In this document: positions 24,376 to 32,903 of the stretch, piece after piece
Position numbering within the stretch: the stretch's first letter is position 1
How the letters are laid out: each line of letters starts with the position of its first letter
NCBI GenBank assembly: GCA_020047785.1
Contig: JAIFNI010000287.1
Coordinates: forward strand, 1 to 32,990
Direction: 5' to 3'
Source of the DNA: Clostridia bacterium
Lineage (GTDB): Bacteria > Bacillota > Clostridia > DSM-8532
Length of the DNA stretch: 32,990 bases
Notes under the pieces: model-generated
Seen by the model: the letters and a program-made list of their open reading frames with translations, nothing else
Told to the model about the DNA's origin: nothing
Database searches by the model: none
Program-made: the position numbers and the translations under genes

Positions 24376-25782
24376 ATGACATTCAATATTCATTGGAACA
24401 TGGAACACCAGGAGATCGACGGATTCGGAGCCTGCGGGGCCTTTCATCAGGCAGGTCATCTCATGAATTTCAAGGAACCGGAGCGTTCTGAAGTGCTGGA
24501 TCTCCTGTTTTCCAGAGAGAACGGCGCAGGACTTTCCATTCTCCGAAACATTGTCGGAGACGGAGGGGTATGGGGAGACGCACTCGATGGTCCGACGCCT
24601 TCCATCGAACCGGTCGAAGGACAATGGAACTGGTCCGGCGACGAAGAACAGATCTGGCTGATGCAGGAAGCGGAGAAAAGGGGATGCAGGCGGTTTTTCA
24701 GTTCCGTCTGGAGCCCTCCCGACTGGATGAAGACCACAAACTGCGTGCACGACGGCGGATTTCTCAGGAAGGACAAATATCAGGCATTTGCCGAATATCT
24801 CTCCGCCTATGTCCGGGGATACAGGGAACGATTCGGTCTTTGTCTGGAAGCGTTATCCATCACCAACGAACCCAACCTGGTCACGCATTATTCGTCGTGC
24901 GAATGGTCCGGGGAGCAGATTCGGACATTCCTTCGAGATTTCCTGATCCCTGTTTTCCGGAAGGACAATGTTGCCTGCAGCCTCCTGCTGCCTGAAACGG
25001 AGAAATTCGGAAACGAGTTCGAAGGACACTATGCGCCGGCGCTTCATGACCCGGAAGTCTGCGGGGCGGTCGGTATCGTGGCCCAGCATGGATACGGCGG
25101 GACGATCGAACCGCTGACGCTCGCACGTGAAAAGGGGAAACGGGTCTGGCAGACCGAGATCTGTGAAATCAGCATCATTCCGGCTGAGGAGACTGGTACG
25201 TCCATCCGGAACGGGATCTTCTGGGCGAAACAGATCCATGCGTATCTTGTGAAAGCGGAAGTCAATGCGTTCTGCTTTTTCTGGGCGGCATCCAAGTATC
25301 ATGACGGGGGTGGTGCTCTGATTGGTCTGAACCTGGCACAGGAAACAGTCGTTGAATACAAAAGGCTGTTCACGATGGGAAACTTCAGCCGGTTCATCCG
25401 TCCGGGTCATGTCCGCATCAATGTGACACAGGGCGAAGGGACGCAGCACGATGGTACGCAGAATAAAGGTGCGCAGGACGAATCGACACAAGACGAAGGT
25501 AACCGGGACGCGTGGACCGGAGAAGTTCTTGTTTCTGCCTATAAGGAAAAGGGAAAGGGCGGATTCGTCGTTGTAGCCATCAATGGAACAGGGACTGAAC
25601 AGGAAATTCGTCTCCGGTTTCCCGGATGCGGGATTTTGAAAGTTCAGGCGTTCAGAACATCCTCGAACGAGAATCTTGAGGCACAGATGGCGCAGATTTC
25701 GGATGAAGCATCCATTGTCGCGGTCTTGCCGGCGATGAGCGTGACGACATATACTGGGTCAATCAAGGGGGGCTCGGCATGA
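24376..25782 (+). CDS. GH30-family glycoside hydrolase
   Basis: A 468-residue cytoplasmic retaining hydrolase; GGAGGAGAAA precedes the start. The barrel (about 1-350) shows GH30 signatures: IDGFGACGAFHQA at the start, FFSSVWSPPDWMKT, acid/base E165 in SITNEPN and nucleophile E261 in VWQTEIC. The side beta domain (about 350-465) ends in LPAMSVTTYTGS, as usual for the family. GH30 members cleave beta-linked sugars (glucuronoxylan, beta-1,6-glucan, beta-xylosides, beta-fucosides, glucosylceramide); the subfamily cannot be decided here. Five TQxxG units (residues about 351-375) lengthen a loop between barrel and side domain. Its stop overlaps the next start (ATGA), coupling it to the second GH95. 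Confidence 0.9.
   Translation: MTFNIHWNMEHQEIDGFGACGAFHQAGHLMNFKEPERSEVLDLLFSRENGAGLSILRNIVGDGGVWGDALDGPTPSIEPVEGQWNWSGDEEQIWLMQEAEKRGCRRFFSSVWSPPDWMKTTNCVHDGGFLRKDKYQAFAEYLSAYVRGYRERFGLCLEALSITNEPNLVTHYSSCEWSGEQIRTFLRDFLIPVFRKDNVACSLLLPETEKFGNEFEGHYAPALHDPEVCGAVGIVAQHGYGGTIEPLTLAREKGKRVWQTEICEISIIPAEETGTSIRNGIFWAKQIHAYLVKAEVNAFCFFWAASKYHDGGGALIGLNLAQETVVEYKRLFTMGNFSRFIRPGHVRINVTQGEGTQHDGTQNKGAQDESTQDEGNRDAWTGEVLVSAYKEKGKGGFVVVAINGTGTEQEIRLRFPGCGILKVQAFRTSSNENLEAQMAQISDEASIVAVLPAMSVTTYTGSIKGGSA
25426..25500 (+). repeat. 15-bp in-frame repeat array in the GH30 gene
   Basis: Five 15-bp units encode TQGEG, TQHDG, TQNKG, AQDES and TQDEG. They lie at the junction of barrel and C-terminal beta domain, where an exposed loop tolerates length change. 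The units are diverged, so the array is not very recent. Confidence 0.85.
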
Positions 25783-28253
25783 ATCGGGAAATTCGGACAT
25801 TGTCCATGGAGAAACGAGTCGGATCGGTGGGACGCCATGCGGTTTCCGTCGGAACACCAGCCCGGTTTCAGCGGGACGCTCTCTTTACCGGCAACGGCCG
25901 GCATCGACTGCATGTTTTCGGGGATCCCTGCGAGGAAACAATGGTCCTCGAACAGGAAGACCTGTACATGCCCTTATGGAAAGAGACTCCGCGCCCCGCA
26001 GCCACCGCGCAGGTCCTTGGCGAAGTGCGGAGACTGCTGCTCGATGGCAGATATGAGGAGGCCTCATTTCTTTCCATCTATGGCTCCCTCGCGAACGGTG
26101 TCAGTGACCGGCATCTGTATCCTGCCGCCCATCCGGCTTTTGTCCTGAAGATCCGCCGGAACTGTGCCGGCACGGTTTATGATTATCTTCATTCGGTCAA
26201 CCTCCGGAATGCAGTTGTGACAACCCGATGGACGGATGAACGTGGTGCGTGGAGACGTGAATCCCTTGTACCGCGAACTGCTGAGAATATGGCATATACA
26301 CGTATCTCCGCGCCCGACGGATGCGAACAGGAAATCCGTCTGGTCATCGAGAGATCCTTTCCGGCGCTGGAGGGAGAATGGATTCAATCCGCCGACCAGG
26401 CGGTCGGGCATGCAGATTGGAGCACGGTGGACAAGACCGCATCGTTCCGCAGGCGGCCTCAGCCACCCGAACTCACGGTGAAGCATGCGGAAAGGGCCTT
26501 TCTGGTTACGGGCACGTACGCGAAGGAACTCGAAAGAGGCGGATATGCCGCGGTGCTCCTTGTGAACACGAAAGAGGGCAGTGTTTTCTGGGAAAACGAC
26601 GAATGCATCGTTCGAAGCCGCGGGGATATCCTTCTTCTGATGAAAGCGTTGCCGTGTCCTGTACAGACCCCGGACGACCTGCCGAACCTGCTGGATGCAT
26701 TGCAGGAAGCCAGCCGGAAAGCCGGAATGGATTTTGACGCGCTTGCCGAAAAAAACGCCTTGACCCACGGAAATATGTTCGACAGGCTGGAACTGTCTCT
26801 TGGTGCCAGGCCCATGGACTATTTCCTCACGACTGGAGAATTGCTTGAACAGCAGCGGCTGGGTCAGGGAATCCACCCGGTTCTGATGGAAAAAATAACG
26901 GATATGGGCCGTTTTTTTCTGCTCTGCTACGCCGGGCATTTGCCCCCCTTGTTCGGTCATGTCAACATCAACATCAACCATCAGGTGAGCTGCGGCAATA
27001 TCGGTGCGCTGCCGGAAATGCTGGATGTATTCCTGCAATGGATCGAGCGGCAGATTCCGGACGCCCGTGAAAACGCAAAACAGATTTTCGGTGCGCGCGG
27101 ATTCCTGATCGCGGGTCATCCGGATCACGAAAGCGGACTTCTTTATCACTTCAACCACAACTGGCCGCACCATTACTGGATATCCGGCTCCGGCTGGTGC
27201 CTTCAGCCATTTCTGGAGCATTATTTCTGCACAGGAGACATCCAATTCCTCAAGGAACGGCTGTTGCCTCTGTATGTGGAACTTTCGCTGTTTTATGAGG
27301 ATTATCTCACCCTCTTGGACGAGAACGGAAAATGGATCTTCGCCCCCTCCTATTCGCCGGAAAACTTTCCGGCCAATACCCGCACGCAGGTGGCCATCAA
27401 TGCGACGATGGATATCACGGTATGCAGGGAGGTGATGGATGTGCTGCTGGAACTGGGGCCGCTGGCAGGCGTGGGAACACTGGCACAGCGCGAAGTGTGG
27501 GAAAATATCAGGAACAGGCTTCCGGATTATCTGATTGGGGATCAGGGTGAACTGAAGGAATGGGCCTGGGCAAGTCTGGAGGAACGGTACGATCACCGGC
27601 ATCTCTCCCATCTGTACGGCGCGTACCCGGGAGATGAAATCCAACCGGACAGGGATATGGGACTGTACAAGGCGGCGTTCATCTCGAACCGGATGCGCGC
27701 GCAGGAAAATGCCTCGGCGCATGGGGTTGCGCACCGTGCACAGATTGCGGCACGACTGAAGGACCCGGAACTTGTGCAGCTATGTCTGAAGCAACTTTTG
27801 GAAACGGGATACCTCAACGAAGGTCTCTCCACCCGGCACAACCCGTATCTGCCGCACAGCTTTCCGGACGCCCAGGGAGCGATTCCAACCATTGTCCTGG
27901 AGTCCATTCTCTATTCACGCCCGGGACTGATTGAACTGCTGCCGGCAGTGCCCGACTGCTGGCCGGTCGGATCCCTCTCCGGAATGATGACACGCTCGGC
28001 GGTCCGGCTGGAACGACTGCAATGGAATCTTCCGGAAGGGAAGATGAAAATTGCGCTGATGCCGCTGAAGGATCAATGTCTTGAGTTGAAGTATCGGCCG
28101 GGATTTCAAACCCTTGCAGTTGATGGGGTCATCGTCGCGGAAGATGGGAAAGGGTCGAATCTTTTCCTGCACCTGGAGAAAGGCAAAGCCGTGGAGGTGA
28201 ATCTGTCAGGTGCGGGCAGGTTCGACATCAGCAAGGTCATGACGCTGCAGTGA
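25779..28253 (+). CDS. GH95-like glycosidase (alpha-L-fucosidase/galactosidase), copy 2
   Basis: An 824-residue cytoplasmic enzyme; the start overlaps the GH30 stop and follows GGGGGG by 7 nt. It is a distant paralogue of the GH95 at 21840, alignable throughout (EVRRLLLDGRYEEASFLS, DMGRFFLLCYAGHLPPLFG, GLLYHFNHNWPHHYWISGSG, INATMDITVCREVMDVL, HLSHLYGAYPGD). Likely catalytic residues are N398 and N400 (NININHQ), E594 (LKEWAWA) and D697 (FPDAQGA). Two such enzymes in one operon suggest a glycan with two different alpha-linked L-fucose, L-galactose or similar caps. The exact linkage is not visible. No signal peptide, so it acts on imported oligosaccharides. Confidence 0.84.
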   Translation: MNREIRTLSMEKRVGSVGRHAVSVGTPARFQRDALFTGNGRHRLHVFGDPCEETMVLEQEDLYMPLWKETPRPAATAQVLGEVRRLLLDGRYEEASFLSIYGSLANGVSDRHLYPAAHPAFVLKIRRNCAGTVYDYLHSVNLRNAVVTTRWTDERGAWRRESLVPRTAENMAYTRISAPDGCEQEIRLVIERSFPALEGEWIQSADQAVGHADWSTVDKTASFRRRPQPPELTVKHAERAFLVTGTYAKELERGGYAAVLLVNTKEGSVFWENDECIVRSRGDILLLMKALPCPVQTPDDLPNLLDALQEASRKAGMDFDALAEKNALTHGNMFDRLELSLGARPMDYFLTTGELLEQQRLGQGIHPVLMEKITDMGRFFLLCYAGHLPPLFGHVNININHQVSCGNIGALPEMLDVFLQWIERQIPDARENAKQIFGARGFLIAGHPDHESGLLYHFNHNWPHHYWISGSGWCLQPFLEHYFCTGDIQFLKERLLPLYVELSLFYEDYLTLLDENGKWIFAPSYSPENFPANTRTQVAINATMDITVCREVMDVLLELGPLAGVGTLAQREVWENIRNRLPDYLIGDQGELKEWAWASLEERYDHRHLSHLYGAYPGDEIQPDRDMGLYKAAFISNRMRAQENASAHGVAHRAQIAARLKDPELVQLCLKQLLETGYLNEGLSTRHNPYLPHSFPDAQGAIPTIVLESILYSRPGLIELLPAVPDCWPVGSLSGMMTRSAVRLERLQWNLPEGKMKIALMPLKDQCLELKYRPGFQTLAVDGVIVAEDGKGSNLFLHLEKGKAVEVNLSGAGRFDISKVMTLQ

Positions 28254-28277
28254 TTTCATGATATGGTTTTCCCATGG

Positions 28278-28290
28278 CCAGTTCAACTGG
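28278..28290. promoter_or_regulatory. Short palindrome between GH95 and GH2 genes
   Basis: CCAGTT-C-AACTGG is a perfect dyad with 6-bp arms in the 100-bp gap before the GH2 gene. It may be an operator for an internal promoter, but no clear -35/-10 pair was found beside it and chance is possible. Confidence 0.25.
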
Positions 28291-28353
28291 AGAAAGCATT
28301 CCATCCATGAGGGCTGATTGTCTGGAATCTGCCTATGAAAAGAGGTTCAGCAC

Positions 28354-30789
28354 ATGCGGATCAATCTGAACAATGATTGGAAATTCATGCATGGGGATTT
28401 CCCCGATGCACGGGAAAACACGTTTGATGATTCGGACTGGTACGATGTCGGGATTCCGCATTCATTCGGCATTCCTTATTTCATGGAAAACCATTTCTAC
28501 GTGGGGTACGGCTGTTACCGGAAGGTGCTTCGCATCGAACCGGAGTGGGCGGGCAAACGAATCTCCCTGGAATTTCAGGGGGCTTTTCAGGATGCGGAAA
28601 TTTTCCTGAACGGCCAGTTCGCGGGCGGGCACAAGGGTGGTTATACAGCCTTTCCCGTAGATGTCACGGATTTTGTGCAGCCGGGTGAAAATCTGCTGTT
28701 CGTCCGGCTGAACAACCTCTGGAATCCGCGTCTGGCCCCGAGAGGCGGGGAGCATGTCTTCAACGGCGGTCTGTACAGGGATGTCAGCCTGCTGGTGAAG
28801 GAGCCTGTTCATATCGCCTGGTACGGCACTTTCATCAGGACTCCGAACGTCAGCGAGGAAGAAGCGGAAATTGCCATATCAACGGAAGTCAGCAACGAGT
28901 CGGATTTCAGCATATCCGTACTACTGGTTTCCACCATATCTTTCAACGGCCAGTTTCTCTTTGACATGAAAACACCGCATCGCATGGCGCCATGGGAGAC
29001 TGTCACGATTTACCAGAACGGAACCCTGTCCGCCCCCCGCCTCTGGAGTCCCGAATCGCCTTCCCTGTACCTGCTGGGTTCACGGGTGCACGTTCTGGAC
29101 ACAGCGTCTGCCGGGTCATCCGATATACAGCAGACACAATTCGGCATCCGATGGTTTTCCTTCTCCGCGACAGCCGGGTTCTTTCTCAACGGGAAACCGT
29201 ATGACATTCTGGGTGCCAATGTCCATCAGGACCATGCAGGCTGGAGTGATGCCGTCACGCATGCCGGCATCCGGCGGGATGTGAAGCTGGTGAAGGACTG
29301 CGGCATGAACTTCATCCGTGGATCCCACTATCCGCATCATACGGTCTTTGCGGACGAATGCGATCGGCAGGGGCTGCTTTTCTGGTCGGAACTGTGCTTT
29401 TGGGGAACCGGCGGACCCAAGAAGGAAGGCTACTGGTACAGCAGTGCTTATCCCGTTCACGAAGAAGATATGGCACCGTTCGAGGAAAGCTGCCTGCAGG
29501 CTTTGAGTGAAATGATCCGAACAAACCGGAACCATCCGGGCATTATTGTATGGAGCATGAGCAACGAACCGTTCTTCTCCTGCGATGAGGTGATGGAGAA
29601 GGCCAGGGCACTCGTTGGCAGACTGGTTTCCGCATCCCGCGAAATGGACCCGACACGCCCGGCTGCGGTGGGCGGCGCGCAACGGGGCGGATTTGACATA
29701 CTGGGCGACCTCGCCGGATACAACGGCGACGGTGCGGTTCTTTACCCGGATCCCGGCATTCCGAATTTCGTTTCGGAGTACGGAAGCACGGTGGCGGATC
29801 GGCCGGGTGCCTACGAGCCGGGCTATACGGACGGTGTGGAGAAGCATTACCCATGGCGTTCCGGGAAGGCGCTCTGGTGCGGATTTCATCATGGCAGCAT
29901 TTTTGACGACATGGGTCACATGGGCATGGTTGACTATCATCGCCTGCCGCTGCGCACCTGGTACTGGTACAGGAACGAACTTCTCGGTATTGTGCCGCCT
30001 GAATCCGCCTTGCCCGGAACCCCGCATGCACTGCGGCTGGAAGCGGACAAGAAAGTCGTCGCGAACGATGGAACCGATGATGTGCACATCATTGTGACGC
30101 TGTTGGATTCGGAAGGCAGGCACATTTCCAATGCCATCCCGGTCACGCTGCGCATTGTTTCCGGCGGGGGTATGTTGCCCACCGGTGAAACCATCACCCT
30201 GTCTCCCGAAACCGGCAGTTTTCTGGATGGCCAGGGAGCCATTGAAATGCGGGTCCGGCATGCCGGGGAGATTCACATCTCTGCTGCCGCGGAAGGTGTG
30301 GTTGGGGATGAAATGCGCATCCTGTCACTTGGCGGTGAAAAATGGGACGGACGAAAACACAACTTTCAGCTTCCGCCGCCATCCGTCCTGATCCCGTCAC
30401 AGGAAGGTCTCTACGATATCGGAAGAAGCAGGCCGGTCTTCTGCAGCAGCCATGCGTCGGGATGCCCTGCCGGGCATGTGACCGACGGGAACAGCGGCAC
30501 TTGCTGGCGCCCGGCTGCCGGCACGCCGGGCGAATGGATCATGGTGGATCTGGAAGGGCGCAGATCCCTGGTCAGTCTGGAAGTCGAATTCATGGAGGAC
30601 TGGGTGAATCCCCTGCTTGTGCTGGGTTCTCTGGACGGAAAACAGTTCACCCGTCTGCTGGAGCGGGGAACGGAGAAAGCTTCCATGAAACTGGCATATC
30701 GTTTTGACGACCAGAAATACCGATATCTGAAAATCCTCTTTCCGGGGAAGTCATCCGGGATAAGAAGCATCCTGTTATGGGCGGACTGA
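28354..30789 (+). CDS. GH2 beta-glycosidase with C-terminal discoidin-like domain
   Basis: An 811-residue cytoplasmic enzyme. Domains in order are the GH2 sugar-binding jelly roll (about 1-155, GAFQDAEIFLNGQFAGGHKGGY), an Ig-like domain (about 160-265), the catalytic barrel (about 270-555), Ig-like beta domains (about 565-675) and an F5/8 type C (discoidin-like) module (about 685-811, ending YRYLKILFPGKSSGIRSI). The acid/base is E405 (SMSNEPF) and the nucleophile E475 (NFVSEYGS). The barrel also has GANVHQDHAGW, similar to the beta-galactosidase type of GH2. It probably removes beta-galactose, beta-glucuronate or a similar residue after the fucosidases act. The ribosome site is a modest GAGG. 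The C-terminal carbohydrate-binding-like domain is unusual for a protein without signal peptide. Confidence 0.9.
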   Translation: MRINLNNDWKFMHGDFPDARENTFDDSDWYDVGIPHSFGIPYFMENHFYVGYGCYRKVLRIEPEWAGKRISLEFQGAFQDAEIFLNGQFAGGHKGGYTAFPVDVTDFVQPGENLLFVRLNNLWNPRLAPRGGEHVFNGGLYRDVSLLVKEPVHIAWYGTFIRTPNVSEEEAEIAISTEVSNESDFSISVLLVSTISFNGQFLFDMKTPHRMAPWETVTIYQNGTLSAPRLWSPESPSLYLLGSRVHVLDTASAGSSDIQQTQFGIRWFSFSATAGFFLNGKPYDILGANVHQDHAGWSDAVTHAGIRRDVKLVKDCGMNFIRGSHYPHHTVFADECDRQGLLFWSELCFWGTGGPKKEGYWYSSAYPVHEEDMAPFEESCLQALSEMIRTNRNHPGIIVWSMSNEPFFSCDEVMEKARALVGRLVSASREMDPTRPAAVGGAQRGGFDILGDLAGYNGDGAVLYPDPGIPNFVSEYGSTVADRPGAYEPGYTDGVEKHYPWRSGKALWCGFHHGSIFDDMGHMGMVDYHRLPLRTWYWYRNELLGIVPPESALPGTPHALRLEADKKVVANDGTDDVHIIVTLLDSEGRHISNAIPVTLRIVSGGGMLPTGETITLSPETGSFLDGQGAIEMRVRHAGEIHISAAAEGVVGDEMRILSLGGEKWDGRKHNFQLPPPSVLIPSQEGLYDIGRSRPVFCSSHASGCPAGHVTDGNSGTCWRPAAGTPGEWIMVDLEGRRSLVSLEVEFMEDWVNPLLVLGSLDGKQFTRLLERGTEKASMKLAYRFDDQKYRYLKILFPGKSSGIRSILLWAD

Positions 30790-30899
30790 ACGAGGGAACC
30801 ATGAAATATCCCAGGACGAAACCGGTGAAAAGGAGATGAAACTGGGTAATACCTACTGTGATGTTCCGCCGTATCGATTGATGATTCAGGAGATGCAGC

Positions 30900-32825
30900 A
30901 TGATAGGAAACATGAAATCTCTGAAGTTGAGCATTCAGTTTCTGATTGCCATCCTGTTGACTGTTCTCCTGTCGGTCGCCACGCTGACGCTGTATCTGGT
31001 CAGGGAACAGGAAAAATCGCTGATACACGAGATAGACAGCAAATTGTACGCGGTCGCCATCATGGCGGATGAAATGCTCCCGGAGGGATATCATGACAGG
31101 ATTTTTGATGCTTCTTCCATCCCGGATGCGGAATATCTTGCCATTGTGGACCGCTTCAACCACCTGTGCGCGTCCATGGGTCTTGAATACGTCTGGAGCC
31201 TGATGCGGATAAACGGGGTGACTGTCTTCACGACAGCCACATCGCCGGATAAAATCGCTGAAAATGGTCAGCAGGCTGCCTACTTTGAAGCGCATACAAA
31301 TCCCGAAGCATATGCAGCGGTTTTCGATTCAATGCAGCCGACTTATCAGCAAATCATCGACAAATGGGGCCGTATCCGTGCCGCATTGGTTCCCTTCCGG
31401 GATGGAAACGGGCGAGTCTATCTTTTTGGGGCCAGCATGCGGTTGGACGACGTGGAGGCTAAGGTTTTCGCCAGTTTCATGCGATGCATGATGATAAGCT
31501 TCGGCGCGCTGGTCATGTGCCTGATTGTTTCTCTTCTGCTGACCCGGTCGGTTGTCGGACCCATTGACGTTATGATTGGCCACATCGACCGAATGACGAA
31601 GGGCGGTGAGTATGGCACGGTTCCTGAAACGGGCTCGAAGGAACAGGTCGAACTGACCCGGACATTCAACCGGATGAATTCCTCCCTGCATGAACAGATT
31701 GAGCTGGTGCGGGACAGCGAGAACAGATACCGGGGGACCTTTGAACAGGCATCGATCGGGGTATGCCACGTATCCCTGCAAGGCACATTCATTCGTGTGA
31801 ACCGGAAAGTGCTGGAAGTTCTCGGATATCCGCAGAAGGAAGTACTTGGGCGGGCGGTGCTTGACTTCACCCATCCGGAAGACGTCGCGCTCAGCGCATC
31901 CGGCATGAAGGACCTGCTGGAAGGGCGCCGGGAGTCCTGCACATTTGAAAAGCGGTATGTCAGAAAAGATGGCGCAGTGATCTGGGCCACCGTGACAACC
32001 TCAATCATGCGGAAAACAGATGGAATCGCCGAATACTTCATCACGTTCATTCAGGACATCACCGAAAAGAAAAGGACCGAGGTTGCGCTTCATCAGGCCA
32101 TGGAGGAAGCGGAAGCTGCGAACAGGGCACAAAGTCAGTTTCTCGCCAACATGAGCCACGAAATCAGAACGCCCATGAATGGTTTCATGGGCATGATGCA
32201 GCTGCTGGAACAGACAAGCCTGACTGAGGAGCAGCAGAAGTACCTTCGGATTTCAAGGGCATCCTCCGATGCGCTGCTGGTTGTCATCAACGACATCCTT
32301 GACCATGCAAAGATAGAATCGGGCATGATGCGGCTTGAAGCCATCCGCTTCGACATGAGGAAGGTGCTGGACGACGCATTGGTGCTCTTCCTGCCGGCCG
32401 CAATGAAAAAAGACATCCGCATGAACTTGTCCGTCGATCGGGGTGTTCCTGAAACCCTGGTGGGGGATCCGTTCAGATTCAGACAGGTCCTCTCCAACCT
32501 TGTGGGGAATGCCCTGAAATATACCGAGCAGGGAAAAATCGACATATCCGTTGAGAATGCGGAAGAGCCGGATGAAGGCCGTGTGAAAATCAGGGTGACG
32601 GTCACCGATACTGGAATCGGCATCCCGCAGGGGAAAATGGATTTGCTGTTCAAGAATTTCAGCCAGGTGGATGACTCCAACACCCGGCAATATGGCGGGA
32701 CTGGCTTGGGACTATCCATCAGCAAAAAACTGGTTGAGCTGATGAAAGGCGATATTGGTGTGGAAAGTGAAGAAGGAAAGGGCAGCTGTTTTCACTTCAC
32801 CTGCGTCATGGATGTCGCACAATGA
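30900..32825 (+). CDS. Membrane-bound PAS-domain sensor histidine kinase
   Basis: A 641-residue kinase starting after CAGGAG. Layout: first transmembrane helix (about 12-33), an extracytoplasmic sensor (about 35-190), second helix (about 193-218), HAMP (about 219-270), PAS (about 275-395, with a PAC-type end ITFIQDITEKKR), HisKA with phosphorylated H420 (NMSHEIRTPMNGF), and HATPase with N537 (NLVGNALKY), DTGIGIP and GGTGLGLSI. Kinases with this HisKA type are often hybrid and continue into receiver domains; this one ends soon after HFTCVMDV. No response regulator is in view. It lies 110 bp after the GH2 gene in the same direction and may sense the glycan or a product. The IS607-like element starts directly downstream, so 3' truncation should be considered. 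Confidence 0.92.
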   Translation: MIGNMKSLKLSIQFLIAILLTVLLSVATLTLYLVREQEKSLIHEIDSKLYAVAIMADEMLPEGYHDRIFDASSIPDAEYLAIVDRFNHLCASMGLEYVWSLMRINGVTVFTTATSPDKIAENGQQAAYFEAHTNPEAYAAVFDSMQPTYQQIIDKWGRIRAALVPFRDGNGRVYLFGASMRLDDVEAKVFASFMRCMMISFGALVMCLIVSLLLTRSVVGPIDVMIGHIDRMTKGGEYGTVPETGSKEQVELTRTFNRMNSSLHEQIELVRDSENRYRGTFEQASIGVCHVSLQGTFIRVNRKVLEVLGYPQKEVLGRAVLDFTHPEDVALSASGMKDLLEGRRESCTFEKRYVRKDGAVIWATVTTSIMRKTDGIAEYFITFIQDITEKKRTEVALHQAMEEAEAANRAQSQFLANMSHEIRTPMNGFMGMMQLLEQTSLTEEQQKYLRISRASSDALLVVINDILDHAKIESGMMRLEAIRFDMRKVLDDALVLFLPAAMKKDIRMNLSVDRGVPETLVGDPFRFRQVLSNLVGNALKYTEQGKIDISVENAEEPDEGRVKIRVTVTDTGIGIPQGKMDLLFKNFSQVDDSNTRQYGGTGLGLSISKKLVELMKGDIGVESEEGKGSCFHFTCVMDVAQ

Positions 32826-32867
32826 ATCAGGTCTCTTTTTTCGCGTGGAGGGTTTAAAACTGTTTAC

Positions 32868-32896
32868 TTGATATATAACAAATACTATGATATAAT
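32868..32896 (+). promoter_or_regulatory. Strong AT-rich promoter of the IS607-like gene
   Basis: TTGATA (32868-32873), a 17-bp spacer and TATAAT (32891-32896) end only 7 bp before the ATG at 32904. The mRNA would be nearly leaderless and no ribosome site is visible. The local AT content is far above the rest of the window. Confidence 0.65.
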
Positions 32897-32903
32897 ATCC
32901 ATT

